NCBI GenBank assembly: GCA_900317885.1 | Contig: ONIM01000017.1 | Coordinates: 1 to 64,000 of the forward strand | Direction of reading: 5' to 3' | Source of the DNA: an uncultured Bacteroidales bacterium | GTDB lineage: Bacteria; Bacteroidota; Bacteroidia; Bacteroidales; Paludibacteraceae | DNA: 64,000 nucleotides | Shown here: positions 28,346 through 36,763 of the stretch, in pieces | How positions within the stretch are numbered: position 1 is the first letter of the stretch | How the letters are laid out: each line of letters begins with the position of its first letter | The notes under the pieces: generated by a model | Told to the model about the DNA's origin: nothing | What the model saw: the letters and a program-made list of their open reading frames with translations, nothing else | Database searches by the model: none | Translations under genes and position numbers: made by a program

Positions 28346-29716
28346 ATGACAGAAACACTACAACATCAATGGGGTCAGTGTCAGGCTATTCTCGCCGACA
28401 ATTTGACCGGAAGTGCCTACCAGACATGGTTCGCACCCATTGTGCCGTTGCAGTTTGAGAATGGCATTCTCGTCCTTCAGGTGAAATCGCAATTCGTAGC
28501 GGAATATATTGAAGAAAACTATATATCCTTATTATCCGCAACCATCATCCGTGTCTTCGGTCAAGGAACCCATCTGGAGTACCGTGTACTGATTGATTCG
28601 GTTTCGGGAGCCGGTACGATGTTACCCTCCGCGGGGGCGCGTACGCAGACGAACCCTATTATTAATAATATGCCCTCACGGCCGGATAACTTCGACTCGC
28701 AGCTCAACGTCTTCTATACCTTCGACTCGTTCGTGGCCGGTGAACCGAATAAATTAGCACGTACAGCCGGTGTGGCGATAGCGAAACAACCCGGATACAC
28801 GGCCTTCAACCCGCTCTTCATCTATGGTGGCAGCGGAGTAGGTAAGACCCATCTGGCTAACGCAATCGGTAATCAGGTAAAGCTCCTTAATCCACAGGCA
28901 CGCGTATTGTACGTGAGCGCCAATACATTCAAGCTCCAATACCAGGATGCTGCGGTGAATAATAGGATCCCCGATTTCCTCAATTTCTATCAGTCGGTAG
29001 ATGTCCTGATTGTGGATGATATCCAGTATTTCGCGGGACTCAAAGGGACGCAGGATACCTTCTTCCATATCTTCAACTACCTCCAGCAGAGCCGCAAGCA
29101 GCTGATCCTTACTTCCGATAGACCGCCTATTGAACTCAAGGACATAGAGGAACGACTCCTCACCCGTTTCAAATGGGGCCTCTCCGCCGAGATCAAGCAC
29201 CCGGATTACCAGCTCCGTAAGAATATCCTCCTCTCTAAGATGCGCCGTGACGGAATCACGCTCTCGGACGAAGTGGTGGATTTCATTGCGACCAACGTCC
29301 GTAACTCCGTCCGCGATCTGGAAGGTATCTTGGCATCGCTCTTGGCGCACTCTACGCTTACCGACCGTGAGATTGATCTTGCTCTGGCTGAGCAGGTCGT
29401 AAGTCACATCGTTGCTATCCAGCCGCGTAAGATTGCCGTAGGAGATGTCATCGGAGCCGTAGCGGAACATTATGGTCTGCCGGAGAAAGCAATCCTCAGC
29501 CAGAACCGCTCACGTGAGATCACCCGTGCACGCCACGTGGCTATCTATCTGACCAAAGAACTGACGGATTGCTCCCTCACGGAGATTGGATTTAAGATGG
29601 GACGCCGCACGCACGCTACCGTCCTGCACTCCCTCTCGATCATGCGCGACCAACTGGAGTACGATCCTGTTCTGCGCCAAGCCGTCGCACAGATCCAATC
29701 CCAACTCAACGCATAA
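28346..29716 (+). CDS. dnaA: Chromosomal replication initiator protein DnaA
   Basis: Domain I (about 1-85, TETLQHQWGQCQAIL..TWFAPIVPL), AAA+ domain III with Walker A GGSGVGKT and Walker B VLIVDDIQYF, and C-terminal DNA-binding domain IV with the DnaA signature (SREITRARHVAIYLTKEL..IGFKMGRRTHATVLHS). ATG 28346 is chosen because the promoter -7 box ends at 28291 and the protein then begins like other Bacteroidales DnaA proteins. It starts replication and regulates its own gene in many bacteria. It ends at a bidirectional terminator shared with groEL. Confidence 0.95.
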   Translation: MTETLQHQWGQCQAILADNLTGSAYQTWFAPIVPLQFENGILVLQVKSQFVAEYIEENYISLLSATIIRVFGQGTHLEYRVLIDSVSGAGTMLPSAGARTQTNPIINNMPSRPDNFDSQLNVFYTFDSFVAGEPNKLARTAGVAIAKQPGYTAFNPLFIYGGSGVGKTHLANAIGNQVKLLNPQARVLYVSANTFKLQYQDAAVNNRIPDFLNFYQSVDVLIVDDIQYFAGLKGTQDTFFHIFNYLQQSRKQLILTSDRPPIELKDIEERLLTRFKWGLSAEIKHPDYQLRKNILLSKMRRDGITLSDEVVDFIATNVRNSVRDLEGILASLLAHSTLTDREIDLALAEQVVSHIVAIQPRKIAVGDVIGAVAEHYGLPEKAILSQNRSREITRARHVAIYLTKELTDCSLTEIGFKMGRRTHATVLHSLSIMRDQLEYDPVLRQAVAQIQSQLNA

Positions 29717-29742
29717 AAAAAAGACGCCCGAAGGCGTCTTTT

Positions 29743-29744
<2 letters not shown>
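29715..29744. terminator. Bidirectional terminator between dnaA and groEL
   Basis: Perfect 8-bp stem AAGACGCC (29721-29728) / GGCGTCTT (29733-29740) with CGAA tetraloop, A run before and T run after, so it can act for both convergent genes. Confidence 0.9.
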
Positions 29745-31309
<1,565 letters not shown>

Positions 31310-31328
31310 TTAAATTTTAAATCCTAAA

Positions 31329-31604
31329 TCATTTAATCACCGCCCAGATATCGCTTTGCTTCATCATCTGGTACTTCTCGCCTTCGAACTCAAAGTCGGA
31401 ACCGGACCATTTGCCGAATAGAATATGGTCGCCCGGTTGTAGAAGCATCGGCTCGTCTTTCGTACCTGATCCTACAGCGATTACTTCGCCGTGGTTAGGC
31501 TTTTCTTTGGAGTTATCGGGAATAATAATTCCGCCTACGGTCTTTTCCTCTGCGGCCGCTGCTTTGACCAGCACGCGGTCTGCTAATGGTTGAATCTTGC
31601 TCAT
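31329..31604 (-). CDS. groES: Co-chaperonin GroES
   Basis: A 91-aa GroES: IQPLADRVLVKA, the mobile loop region EEKTVGGIIIPDNSKEKPN, and C-terminal beta-strands (GDHILFGKWSGSDFEFEGEKY). It caps the GroEL folding chamber. It heads the groES-groEL operon; a sigma-54-type promoter lies 70-84 bp upstream. No CIRCE element is visible. Confidence 0.96.
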   Translation of the reverse strand: MSKIQPLADRVLVKAAAAEEKTVGGIIIPDNSKEKPNHGEVIAVGSGTKDEPMLLQPGDHILFGKWSGSDFEFEGEKYQMMKQSDIWAVIK

Positions 31605-31673
31605 AATATCTGTGTTTTAAAATTGTCTTTCTATTTTCGACTTTTTACTTTCGACTTTCCGCTTTCATCATTC

Positions 31674-31688
31674 GCAAACTCTGTGCCA
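31674..31688 (-). promoter_or_regulatory. Sigma-54-type (-24/-12) promoter upstream of groES
   Basis: Minus strand TGGCAC (31683-31688), AGAGT, TTGC (31674-31677): identical to the TGGCAC-N5-TTGC consensus, with the 10-bp GG to GC spacing required by sigma-54. No TAnnTTTG box is seen before groES. Predicted leader to the groES ATG is about 55-60 nt. Confidence 0.6.
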
Positions 31689-31715
31689 AAACTGTCACTT
31701 CTGCCATTTTGTCAG
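31683..31715. promoter_or_regulatory. Two dyads next to the groES promoter
   Basis: Imperfect palindromes GTGCCA-AAAC-TGTCAC (31683-31698) and CTGCCA-TTT-TGTCAG (31701-31715), each with one mismatch per arm and 18 bp apart. The first overlaps the -24 element and the second abuts the fbp stop codon. They look like operator or activator sites. Confidence 0.5.
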
Positions 31716-33722
31716 TTATTGTTCTCGGAAGATACCGGAACGATAAGCATGCAGCAGTTGCTCTAACGCCTCTAATTGCTCCAAAAGTTCCTTGCCTTTG
31801 TCCGTGTCTTTGATGCGTAAGCGGCTTCCTGAGAAATCTTGCAGCAAGGTCCGGCTATGAATGTCCGAACCGGAGAGGATGGCTTGCTCGCGGCTCTCGA
31901 ACGACTCATGCTCCACCAACTGGATGCCATGGCTGTTGTAGATGAGTGTATATCCGGCGATTCCGGTCTTCTCCTGATAAGGCTTGCTGAACCCTCCGTC
32001 TATCACAAACCGCTTCCCGTTTGCGCGTATAGGCGTCTCTCCTTTTATTGTACGAACAGGCACGTGTCCGTTGATAATACGCCCGCTCGCAGGGTTGAGA
32101 CCGAACTCTTTGAGTATCTGCTCGCAGATCTGCTCGTCGTCCGCCAGCGTGAAATAAGCGCCTTTCTTCTCCGCCCAGGTCTCCTTGTCTGCCAGGAAAT
32201 ACCGCTCGAAAGTGGTCATCTTGTCTTTGTGGTACAGCGGAGAAAACTCGCCTTCCCAGAGGTACAACATGTAGTCCAGTGCGTCCTCTTTCTCTTTTCC
32301 CTCACCGTAATACGCCATGCGGATCACTTCGTCCGTGCGGTCCATGAGTGCCTTACCTTTCACGCGCTTTCCGCACACGTCCGCCTCGGCAAAAGATCCA
32401 TCGGCATTTAGCGGAATAGCCGCATGGTAGAGTAGGAAACCGTTTCTAACCAGATAGAGCGATCCGTGCTCATATAGCAACCGCAAATGCCGTTGCATCT
32501 TCTCGGACTTACGGAAGGAGCGCCATAGCTGGTTCATCAGATCTTGCTCGTACTGGTTCAGCGCGTACGGGTCTTTCGGATCGATGGTCGGCAGGTTCTG
32601 GTCCAATAAAGGCTGACCGTTAAAAGTCAAATGCCCATTCTCCAATCTCAATTGGTCCAGTACCGCCCTATGATCCATCTTCCACTCCGGATGGCGTTTG
32701 ACGGTCTGTCCTTCGAGCTTGAACTGAATGATGGAGATGGCCTTGTGCATCTTCGCCATCAGTTGTGCCGAGCGCGTCAGACGCGGGTTGTTCTCAAAAT
32801 CTTTGGTCTGCCAGATGGTACACGGGTCGTCGCCATAAACCGTCATCGCGAAGTTCGCTAATGGCAACAGATTGATACCATAACCCTCTTCGAGGGTTTC
32901 GATATTGGCATAACGGATGGAGACGCGCAGCACGGTTGCCAACAACGCCATGTTGCCTGCCATCGCACCCATCCATTCGATATCATGATTGCCCCACTGG
33001 ATGTCGTAGTCGCGCACGGTGGAGAGCACGTCCAAGATCTTCGAAGCACCGGGACCTCTGTCAAAAATATCTCCGACAATATGCAGCGTGTCGATTGTCA
33101 GACCATGTATCAGATACGAGATGGCGATAATTAACTGGTCTGCGCAACCTGTCTCGATGATGGCATCAATAATCGCGTTGTAATACGTCTGCCGGTCGTG
33201 TTGCTCCAGGTTCGACTCGTGCAGCAGCTCCGCAATGACGTACGCATACCCTTCCGGCAACAATCGGTGCACTTTGGAGCGGCTGTATTTGATGGTCACG
33301 GCTCGCGCGATATTCACTACCTGATGCAGCCTCGTCCGGTACCATTCCTCCAAAGTCGGCAGGTTGGATATTTGCGCATTGAGTGTAAAGAGGGTGGTGT
33401 AGTTCTCGTCTTTGACTCCCTCGTAATACTTCTTTATGAGTTCGATCCGCTCGTCGGGGTAGTAAATGAGCGCACAGATAGCTCTTTTCTCCTCTTCGGA
33501 GAGAGCCGCGCCATAGACCTCATCCACTTTCTTTCGTACCACGCCGGAAGCGTTCTTGATCATGTGGATGAAAGCCATGGACTCGCCGTGCAGGTCGCTC
33601 ACGAAATGCTCTGTCCCTTTGGGCAAAGAGAGAATAGCACGCAGGTTAATCAACTCTGTCACAACCGCTTGCGAGTTCGGAAACTTCTCGCTTAATAGCC
33701 GTAAATATCGTTCGTCTTGCAT
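31716..33722 (-). CDS. fbp: Class III fructose-1,6-bisphosphatase
   Basis: Class III FBPase (668 aa from MQDERYLRLLSEKFP). The N-terminal metallophosphoesterase core includes FVSDLHGESMAF, GDIFDRGPGASKIL and WGNHDIEWMGA; later GHVPVRTIKGETPIRANGKRFVIDGGFSKPYQ. It hydrolyses fructose-1,6-bisphosphate in gluconeogenesis. A longer in-frame start exists at 33953, but the TAAATTTG promoter box at 33741-33748 lies downstream of that codon, and the extra residues are encoded by the hairpin and A/T-rich region; so 33722 is chosen. The gene ends one base from the groES regulatory dyad. Confidence 0.92.
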   Translation of the reverse strand: MQDERYLRLLSEKFPNSQAVVTELINLRAILSLPKGTEHFVSDLHGESMAFIHMIKNASGVVRKKVDEVYGAALSEEEKRAICALIYYPDERIELIKKYYEGVKDENYTTLFTLNAQISNLPTLEEWYRTRLHQVVNIARAVTIKYSRSKVHRLLPEGYAYVIAELLHESNLEQHDRQTYYNAIIDAIIETGCADQLIIAISYLIHGLTIDTLHIVGDIFDRGPGASKILDVLSTVRDYDIQWGNHDIEWMGAMAGNMALLATVLRVSIRYANIETLEEGYGINLLPLANFAMTVYGDDPCTIWQTKDFENNPRLTRSAQLMAKMHKAISIIQFKLEGQTVKRHPEWKMDHRAVLDQLRLENGHLTFNGQPLLDQNLPTIDPKDPYALNQYEQDLMNQLWRSFRKSEKMQRHLRLLYEHGSLYLVRNGFLLYHAAIPLNADGSFAEADVCGKRVKGKALMDRTDEVIRMAYYGEGKEKEDALDYMLYLWEGEFSPLYHKDKMTTFERYFLADKETWAEKKGAYFTLADDEQICEQILKEFGLNPASGRIINGHVPVRTIKGETPIRANGKRFVIDGGFSKPYQEKTGIAGYTLIYNSHGIQLVEHESFESREQAILSGSDIHSRTLLQDFSGSRLRIKDTDKGKELLEQLEALEQLLHAYRSGIFREQ

Positions 33723-33740
33723 AAAAACCAAATTTGCGTG

Positions 33741-33772
33741 CAAATTTACTGCTTTTTTTTGAGATATGCAAG
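33741..33772 (-). promoter_or_regulatory. Bacteroidota-type promoter of fbp
   Basis: Minus strand: -33 CTTG (33769-33772) in CTTGCATATCT, 20-bp spacer, -7 TAAATTTG (33741-33748), 18 bp upstream of the fbp ATG. Confidence 0.75.
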
Positions 33773-33866
33773 GAAAATCGGAGATTTTTTGTTTGGAGGT
33801 GCCCTGGAGAAAGAAAAAAGAAAAAGAAAAGAAGTAAAAGAATAATAAAAAAGAAAGCCCGACCCA

Positions 33867-33953
33867 GACTACCACCATGCAGGTGGTAGTCCGTTGTGGG
33901 TACGCGCAAGGGTAATGCGCGTACGCGTAGAGAAGATGCCGCAGGCGCGGCAT
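33867..33953. repeat. Cluster of three perfect hairpins at left edge of the island
   Basis: Three hairpins in 87 bp: GACTACCACC/GGTGGTAGTC (33867-33891, 10 bp), GTACGCGC/GCGCGTAC (33900-33924, 8 bp) and ATGCCGC/GCGGCAT (33936-33953, 7 bp). On the minus strand they follow the stop of the 33963-34319 gene and lead into a long T-rich tract (to about 33810), so they may terminate that gene. Similar GCGGCAT/ATGCCGC hairpins occur at 45959-46040. Confidence 0.7.
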
Positions 33954-33962
33954 GGCGGTCGG

Positions 33963-34319
33963 TCAGACAGGATTGACGAAGGGGTGGGAGAGTTTATAAT
34001 CGTGGAGTAGAGAATTGAATTTCCACGACCAAAGGGTCGTATAAGTCTTTCCGTTAGAGGCTACGTGGTTGGCGGCTTGGTACTGGGATTGAAGCTCGGC
34101 TTCAAGTTCCGGCGTAGCACGGAGTTTGGCTAACTCGCGGTTGGCATAAGCAAAGGCCTCCGAGTTCCATTTCTGGCGTGGAGATTGGTTCTTTTGATAC
34201 GTTTCCTCACGGCTACGGAAGAATTGCTTGCCATTACGGACATAGAAATAGCCGTCGTCTCTTTTTTTGAGTTTGCCGTGGATGCGGTCAATACCGGATG
34301 ATGTAACAATTTCTGACAT
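33963..34319 (-). CDS. Hypothetical basic protein, 118 aa
   Basis: Not recognised. No signal peptide or membrane segment. The N-terminal half is basic with Tyr/Phe pairs (RIHGKLKKRDDGYFYVRNGKQFFRSREETYQ), and the C-terminal half is helical with a Gln/Asn-rich middle and aromatic end (TTLWSWKFNSLLHDYKL). The composition suggests nucleic-acid or phage-like structural binding, but no family can be named. It is transcribed divergently from the ECF sigma operon, from a promoter nearly identical to that of the sigma gene, with a leader of about 130 nt. Confidence 0.7.
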   Translation of the reverse strand: MSEIVTSSGIDRIHGKLKKRDDGYFYVRNGKQFFRSREETYQKNQSPRQKWNSEAFAYANRELAKLRATPELEAELQSQYQAANHVASNGKTYTTLWSWKFNSLLHDYKLSHPFVNPV

Positions 34320-34404
34320 AAGATTAAAATTTTTAGAATGTTAAACAATTTAGGTTATATTGTGGATTTTACAGGTGTTCTACAGGTGCTTTACATTAGC
34401 CTTG

Positions 34405-34437
34405 ACTGTCGGTTGACCGTCGGCTGACCGTCGGTAT
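34405..34437. repeat. 11-bp direct repeat, three copies (left)
   Basis: GACTGTCGGTT, GACCGTCGGCT and GACCGTCGGTA back to back, one per helical turn, in the leader of the 33963-34319 gene. A similar triple repeat with a TCGGTT core lies at 45847-45879. Confidence 0.85.
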
Positions 34438-34455
34438 TGGACTTAAATTCGAGTG

Positions 34456-34487
34456 CAAAGGTACAAAAAAAATCTCATATATGCAAG
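34456..34487 (-). promoter_or_regulatory. Promoter of the 118-aa gene
   Basis: Minus strand: -33 CTTG (34484-34487), 20-bp spacer, -7 TACCTTTG (34456-34463). Confidence 0.75.
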
Positions 34488-34504
34488 AGGAAATGAGATT
34501 TTTT
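34467..34504. repeat. 12-bp perfect inverted repeat over the leftward promoter
   Basis: AAAAAATCTCAT (34467-34478) and ATGAGATTTTTT (34493-34504) with a 14-nt loop that contains the -33 box of the leftward promoter. It could be an operator or a terminator. Confidence 0.7.
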
Positions 34505-34571
34505 ATAGTACAAGTGTTAACCCACCCCCTATTACAGGGTAGGATTTATAGTGTTGGATTGACGAATTTGC

Positions 34572-34630
34572 GCAGAATCGCAGATTATTTTGTGCAAAAT
34601 CGCAGATTTTTCTTGCAAGAATCGGAGATT
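34572..34630. promoter_or_regulatory. Three 22-bp-spaced direct repeats before the sigma gene
   Basis: Copies GCAGAATCGCAGATT (34572), GCAAAATCGCAGATT (34594) and GCAAGAATCGGAGATT (34615), two helical turns apart. The third overlaps the promoter -33/spacer, so they are candidate operator sites. Confidence 0.6.
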
Positions 34631-34643
34631 TTTTGTACCTTTG
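34612..34643 (+). promoter_or_regulatory. Promoter of the ECF sigma operon
   Basis: -33 CTTG (34612-34615), 20-bp spacer, -7 TACCTTTG (34636-34643), 19 bp upstream of ATG 34663. This housekeeping-type promoter rules out the upstream TTG at 34633 as start. Confidence 0.75.
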
Positions 34644-34662
34644 CAGCGTAAAAGATACCTCT

Positions 34663-35235
34663 ATGACTGATACCGAATATATACAAGCCTTCCGCGCCAG
34701 AAACGATAAAGCAATAGCTATGTTTTATCGCGAATATAGGGAGTCATTTATGGCATTTCTTGCCAACAAATTTCATTCACTCAATCAGCAATTATTAGCA
34801 GAGGTGTTCCAAGAGTCCGTAAGCCGTGTATGGGAAAATATTGAACGTGGAAAATTAACGGAAACTTCATTAACCTCCTCTCTTTCAACTTATCTTAACA
34901 GCACAGGAATACGCGTTTGGTTAGAGACAAACCGTCGTTATGGAGAAGACATTCCTAATGACGAAGATATTTTTGCAAAAGCCAAAGAAGCGTATGAAAT
35001 GGAAAGAGCCGATGCCGATGAAAAGATGCGATTCCGCCAAGACAGACGTGATGCCATCCGAGAGGTGGTGGACAAAATGGGCAAACCATGTGCGCCTTTA
35101 TTAAAGGCATTTTATTGGGACGAGGATTCTTGGGAAACAATTGCATGGAATCTCCATTATAGTAGTGCGGATAGTGCTAAAACGCAGAAGTACAAATGTA
35201 TGCAGAAACTAAAAACCTTATTGAAAAAGCCATGA
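34663..35235 (+). CDS. ECF-type RNA polymerase sigma factor
   Basis: 190-aa sigma-70 family protein of ECF size. Region 2 spans about 20-80 (MFYREYRESFMAFL..EVFQESVSRVWENI), a variable acidic linker 95-125, and region 4 helix-turn-helix 135-190 (APLLKAFYWDEDSWETIAWNL..KYKCMQKLKTLL). No region 1.1 or 3. ATG 34663 is chosen because the promoter box lies just upstream. Its TGA overlaps the next ATG (ATGA). It presumably directs RNA polymerase to this operon or other envelope genes while the next protein restrains it. Confidence 0.85.
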   Translation: MTDTEYIQAFRARNDKAIAMFYREYRESFMAFLANKFHSLNQQLLAEVFQESVSRVWENIERGKLTETSLTSSLSTYLNSTGIRVWLETNRRYGEDIPNDEDIFAKAKEAYEMERADADEKMRFRQDRRDAIREVVDKMGKPCAPLLKAFYWDEDSWETIAWNLHYSSADSAKTQKYKCMQKLKTLLKKP

Positions 35236-35915
35236 CAAATCAAGAGCAAATAGACAAATATCTTGCAGGTCAGATGACCGAAGATGAAAAATTGCAATTT
35301 GAAAGGTTACTTTCTGCAGATGATTCGTCATTAAGAGATGAAATGGAACTGCAAAAAGAAATCATATTGGCCATTCGTCGCCGATCATTGAAGGAAATGC
35401 TTCAAGATGAGGAAGATAGTATCCAAAAGGAGAAAGAAGGCCATCACAAATGTGTCGTTCGCTGGACGCTACGGAGTGTTGCCTCTATTGCTGTCGCAGC
35501 GTGCTTTGTAGGAGTGATTGTCATTGGTCCGCAGATGTCACGTCTATCCGGATTAGGGGATTCACCTATATATGCAGAAACGGCAATAGAGATGACGAAT
35601 GCTTATTCTCAACTCAAAGGTTGTGAGGAATCGGCAGAAATCATTTTGCAGGCGAATGAATATATGCAAAAAGGGGATTACAAACAAGCTGATGCCATAT
35701 TAGAGAAAGTTTTGTTAGATATGAAAGACATTACTCCCGAAAACCGACAGGCTTGGTCGGAGAAAGAGGATATGCTTTATCTTCGAGCCTTGTGTGCCAT
35801 CAAACAGCATAGGCTCTACCGTTCTCGCCATTTGCTCAACGAGGTGGTGAATATGAATACTACGCATAAGGACGAAGCACAACAACTGCTCAACACTATC
35901 AAGCACGGCAAATGA
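35232..35915 (+). CDS. Membrane anti-sigma factor-like protein with periplasmic TPR
   Basis: 227 aa. N-terminal cytoplasmic helical domain (1-75) begins MTNQEQIDKYLAGQMTEDE, the phrase typical of Bacteroidota proteins encoded after ECF sigma genes. One membrane segment (about 84-104, SVASIAVAACFVGVIVIGP) and a C-terminal periplasmic region (115-227) with TPR-like helices (ANEYMQKGDYKQADAILEKVL). It probably holds the sigma factor at the membrane and frees it when the periplasmic part is cut or binds a ligand. It overlaps both neighbours by 4 bp. No zinc-binding HxxxCxxC motif. Confidence 0.75.
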   Translation: MTNQEQIDKYLAGQMTEDEKLQFERLLSADDSSLRDEMELQKEIILAIRRRSLKEMLQDEEDSIQKEKEGHHKCVVRWTLRSVASIAVAACFVGVIVIGPQMSRLSGLGDSPIYAETAIEMTNAYSQLKGCEESAEIILQANEYMQKGDYKQADAILEKVLLDMKDITPENRQAWSEKEDMLYLRALCAIKQHRLYRSRHLLNEVVNMNTTHKDEAQQLLNTIKHGK

Positions 35916-36763
35916 AACGCGGACTAATCATATCGTTTTTGCTGCTTTCACTCTATGTTAACGCAGAACGTCGCGCGCTAATTATAGGTATTGGCGCATA
36001 TCCTGATGTGGACTATGGCTGGCCTGTTATTCATGGAGACAACGATATCATCTTTGCCAAGACTATGCTTGTGGCTAACGGTTTTAAGGCGGGCAATATC
36101 GACACTTTGCGGAATGAGCAAGCCACCAGTCACGCTATTGGCGAGGCTTTCATAAAATTGATTGCAACGGCAAAAACGAACGATGTCGTATATATTCATT
36201 TCTCCGGTCATGGTCAGCAGATAACGGATTTAGATGGCGATGAAGAGGACGGATGGGACGAGGCTTGGGTAGCGTATGACGCATTGCAAGAACCAACCCA
36301 GAATTATCATGGCGAGCACCATATTACTGACGATCAGTTAAATGCTTGGTTGAAGCAATTACGGAAGAAGGTGGGAATCAATGGAAGAATAATAGTTGTT
36401 TCCGATGCTTGCCATAGTGGAACATCCACGCGTGACATTACAGAGCCGACGGAAATACGCGGTGCTCATTCCAAGTTTGAACTAAACGGCATCAAACATC
36501 CGTACAAAGAACAACGCACAATAGAATGGATAAGCATTAGCGCATGTGCTGACAATGAATGTAATCGCCAGCATCGTCTTTCTGATGGCAAACAATGCGG
36601 ATCTCTGACGTATGCTCTTTATCTTCTTCGAGACAATCTTTCAACTATTGTTGCTGACCAACTTTCCGCACTGCTTAATAAGACTATCAACGAATTAGTC
36701 AAACGTCCGCAAACGCCATTGGTAGAACTTCCGAATACGAACAACAAATATCTATTTGAATGA
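35912..36763 (+). CDS. Exported caspase-family (C14) protease
   Basis: Signal peptide (MKRGLIISFLLLSLYVNA) directly followed by a peptidase C14/metacaspase domain: ERRALIIGIGAYPDVDYGW, catalytic His100 in HFSGHGQQ and catalytic Cys167 in VSDACHSGTS, with an acidic loop DLDGDEEDGWDEAW (metal or substrate pocket). At 283 aa it is a single-domain enzyme, probably specific for basic P1 residues as metacaspases are. The signal peptide puts it in the periplasm or outside, unlike caspases of intracellular defence systems. It overlaps its neighbours by 4 bp on each side. Confidence 0.85.
   Translation: MKRGLIISFLLLSLYVNAERRALIIGIGAYPDVDYGWPVIHGDNDIIFAKTMLVANGFKAGNIDTLRNEQATSHAIGEAFIKLIATAKTNDVVYIHFSGHGQQITDLDGDEEDGWDEAWVAYDALQEPTQNYHGEHHITDDQLNAWLKQLRKKVGINGRIIVVSDACHSGTSTRDITEPTEIRGAHSKFELNGIKHPYKEQRTIEWISISACADNECNRQHRLSDGKQCGSLTYALYLLRDNLSTIVADQLSALLNKTINELVKRPQTPLVELPNTNNKYLFE

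Larger units (their letters stand above)
34320..34662. promoter_or_regulatory. Divergent control region between hypothetical gene and sigma operon
   Basis: No gene in this 343-bp gap. In order it holds an 11-bp triple repeat (34405-34437), the leftward promoter (34456-34487), a 12-bp inverted repeat (34467-34504), three 22-bp-spaced direct repeats (34572-34630) and the rightward promoter (34612-34643). Confidence 0.7.

Noticed and set aside
33723..33953. N-terminal extension of fructose bisphosphatase
   Set aside because: The promoter lies inside it, and the sequence is hairpins and A/T tracts, not protein-like.
34405..34437. CRISPR-like short direct repeats (also 45847-45879)
   Set aside because: Units are tandem 11-mers without spacers and no cas genes are near.
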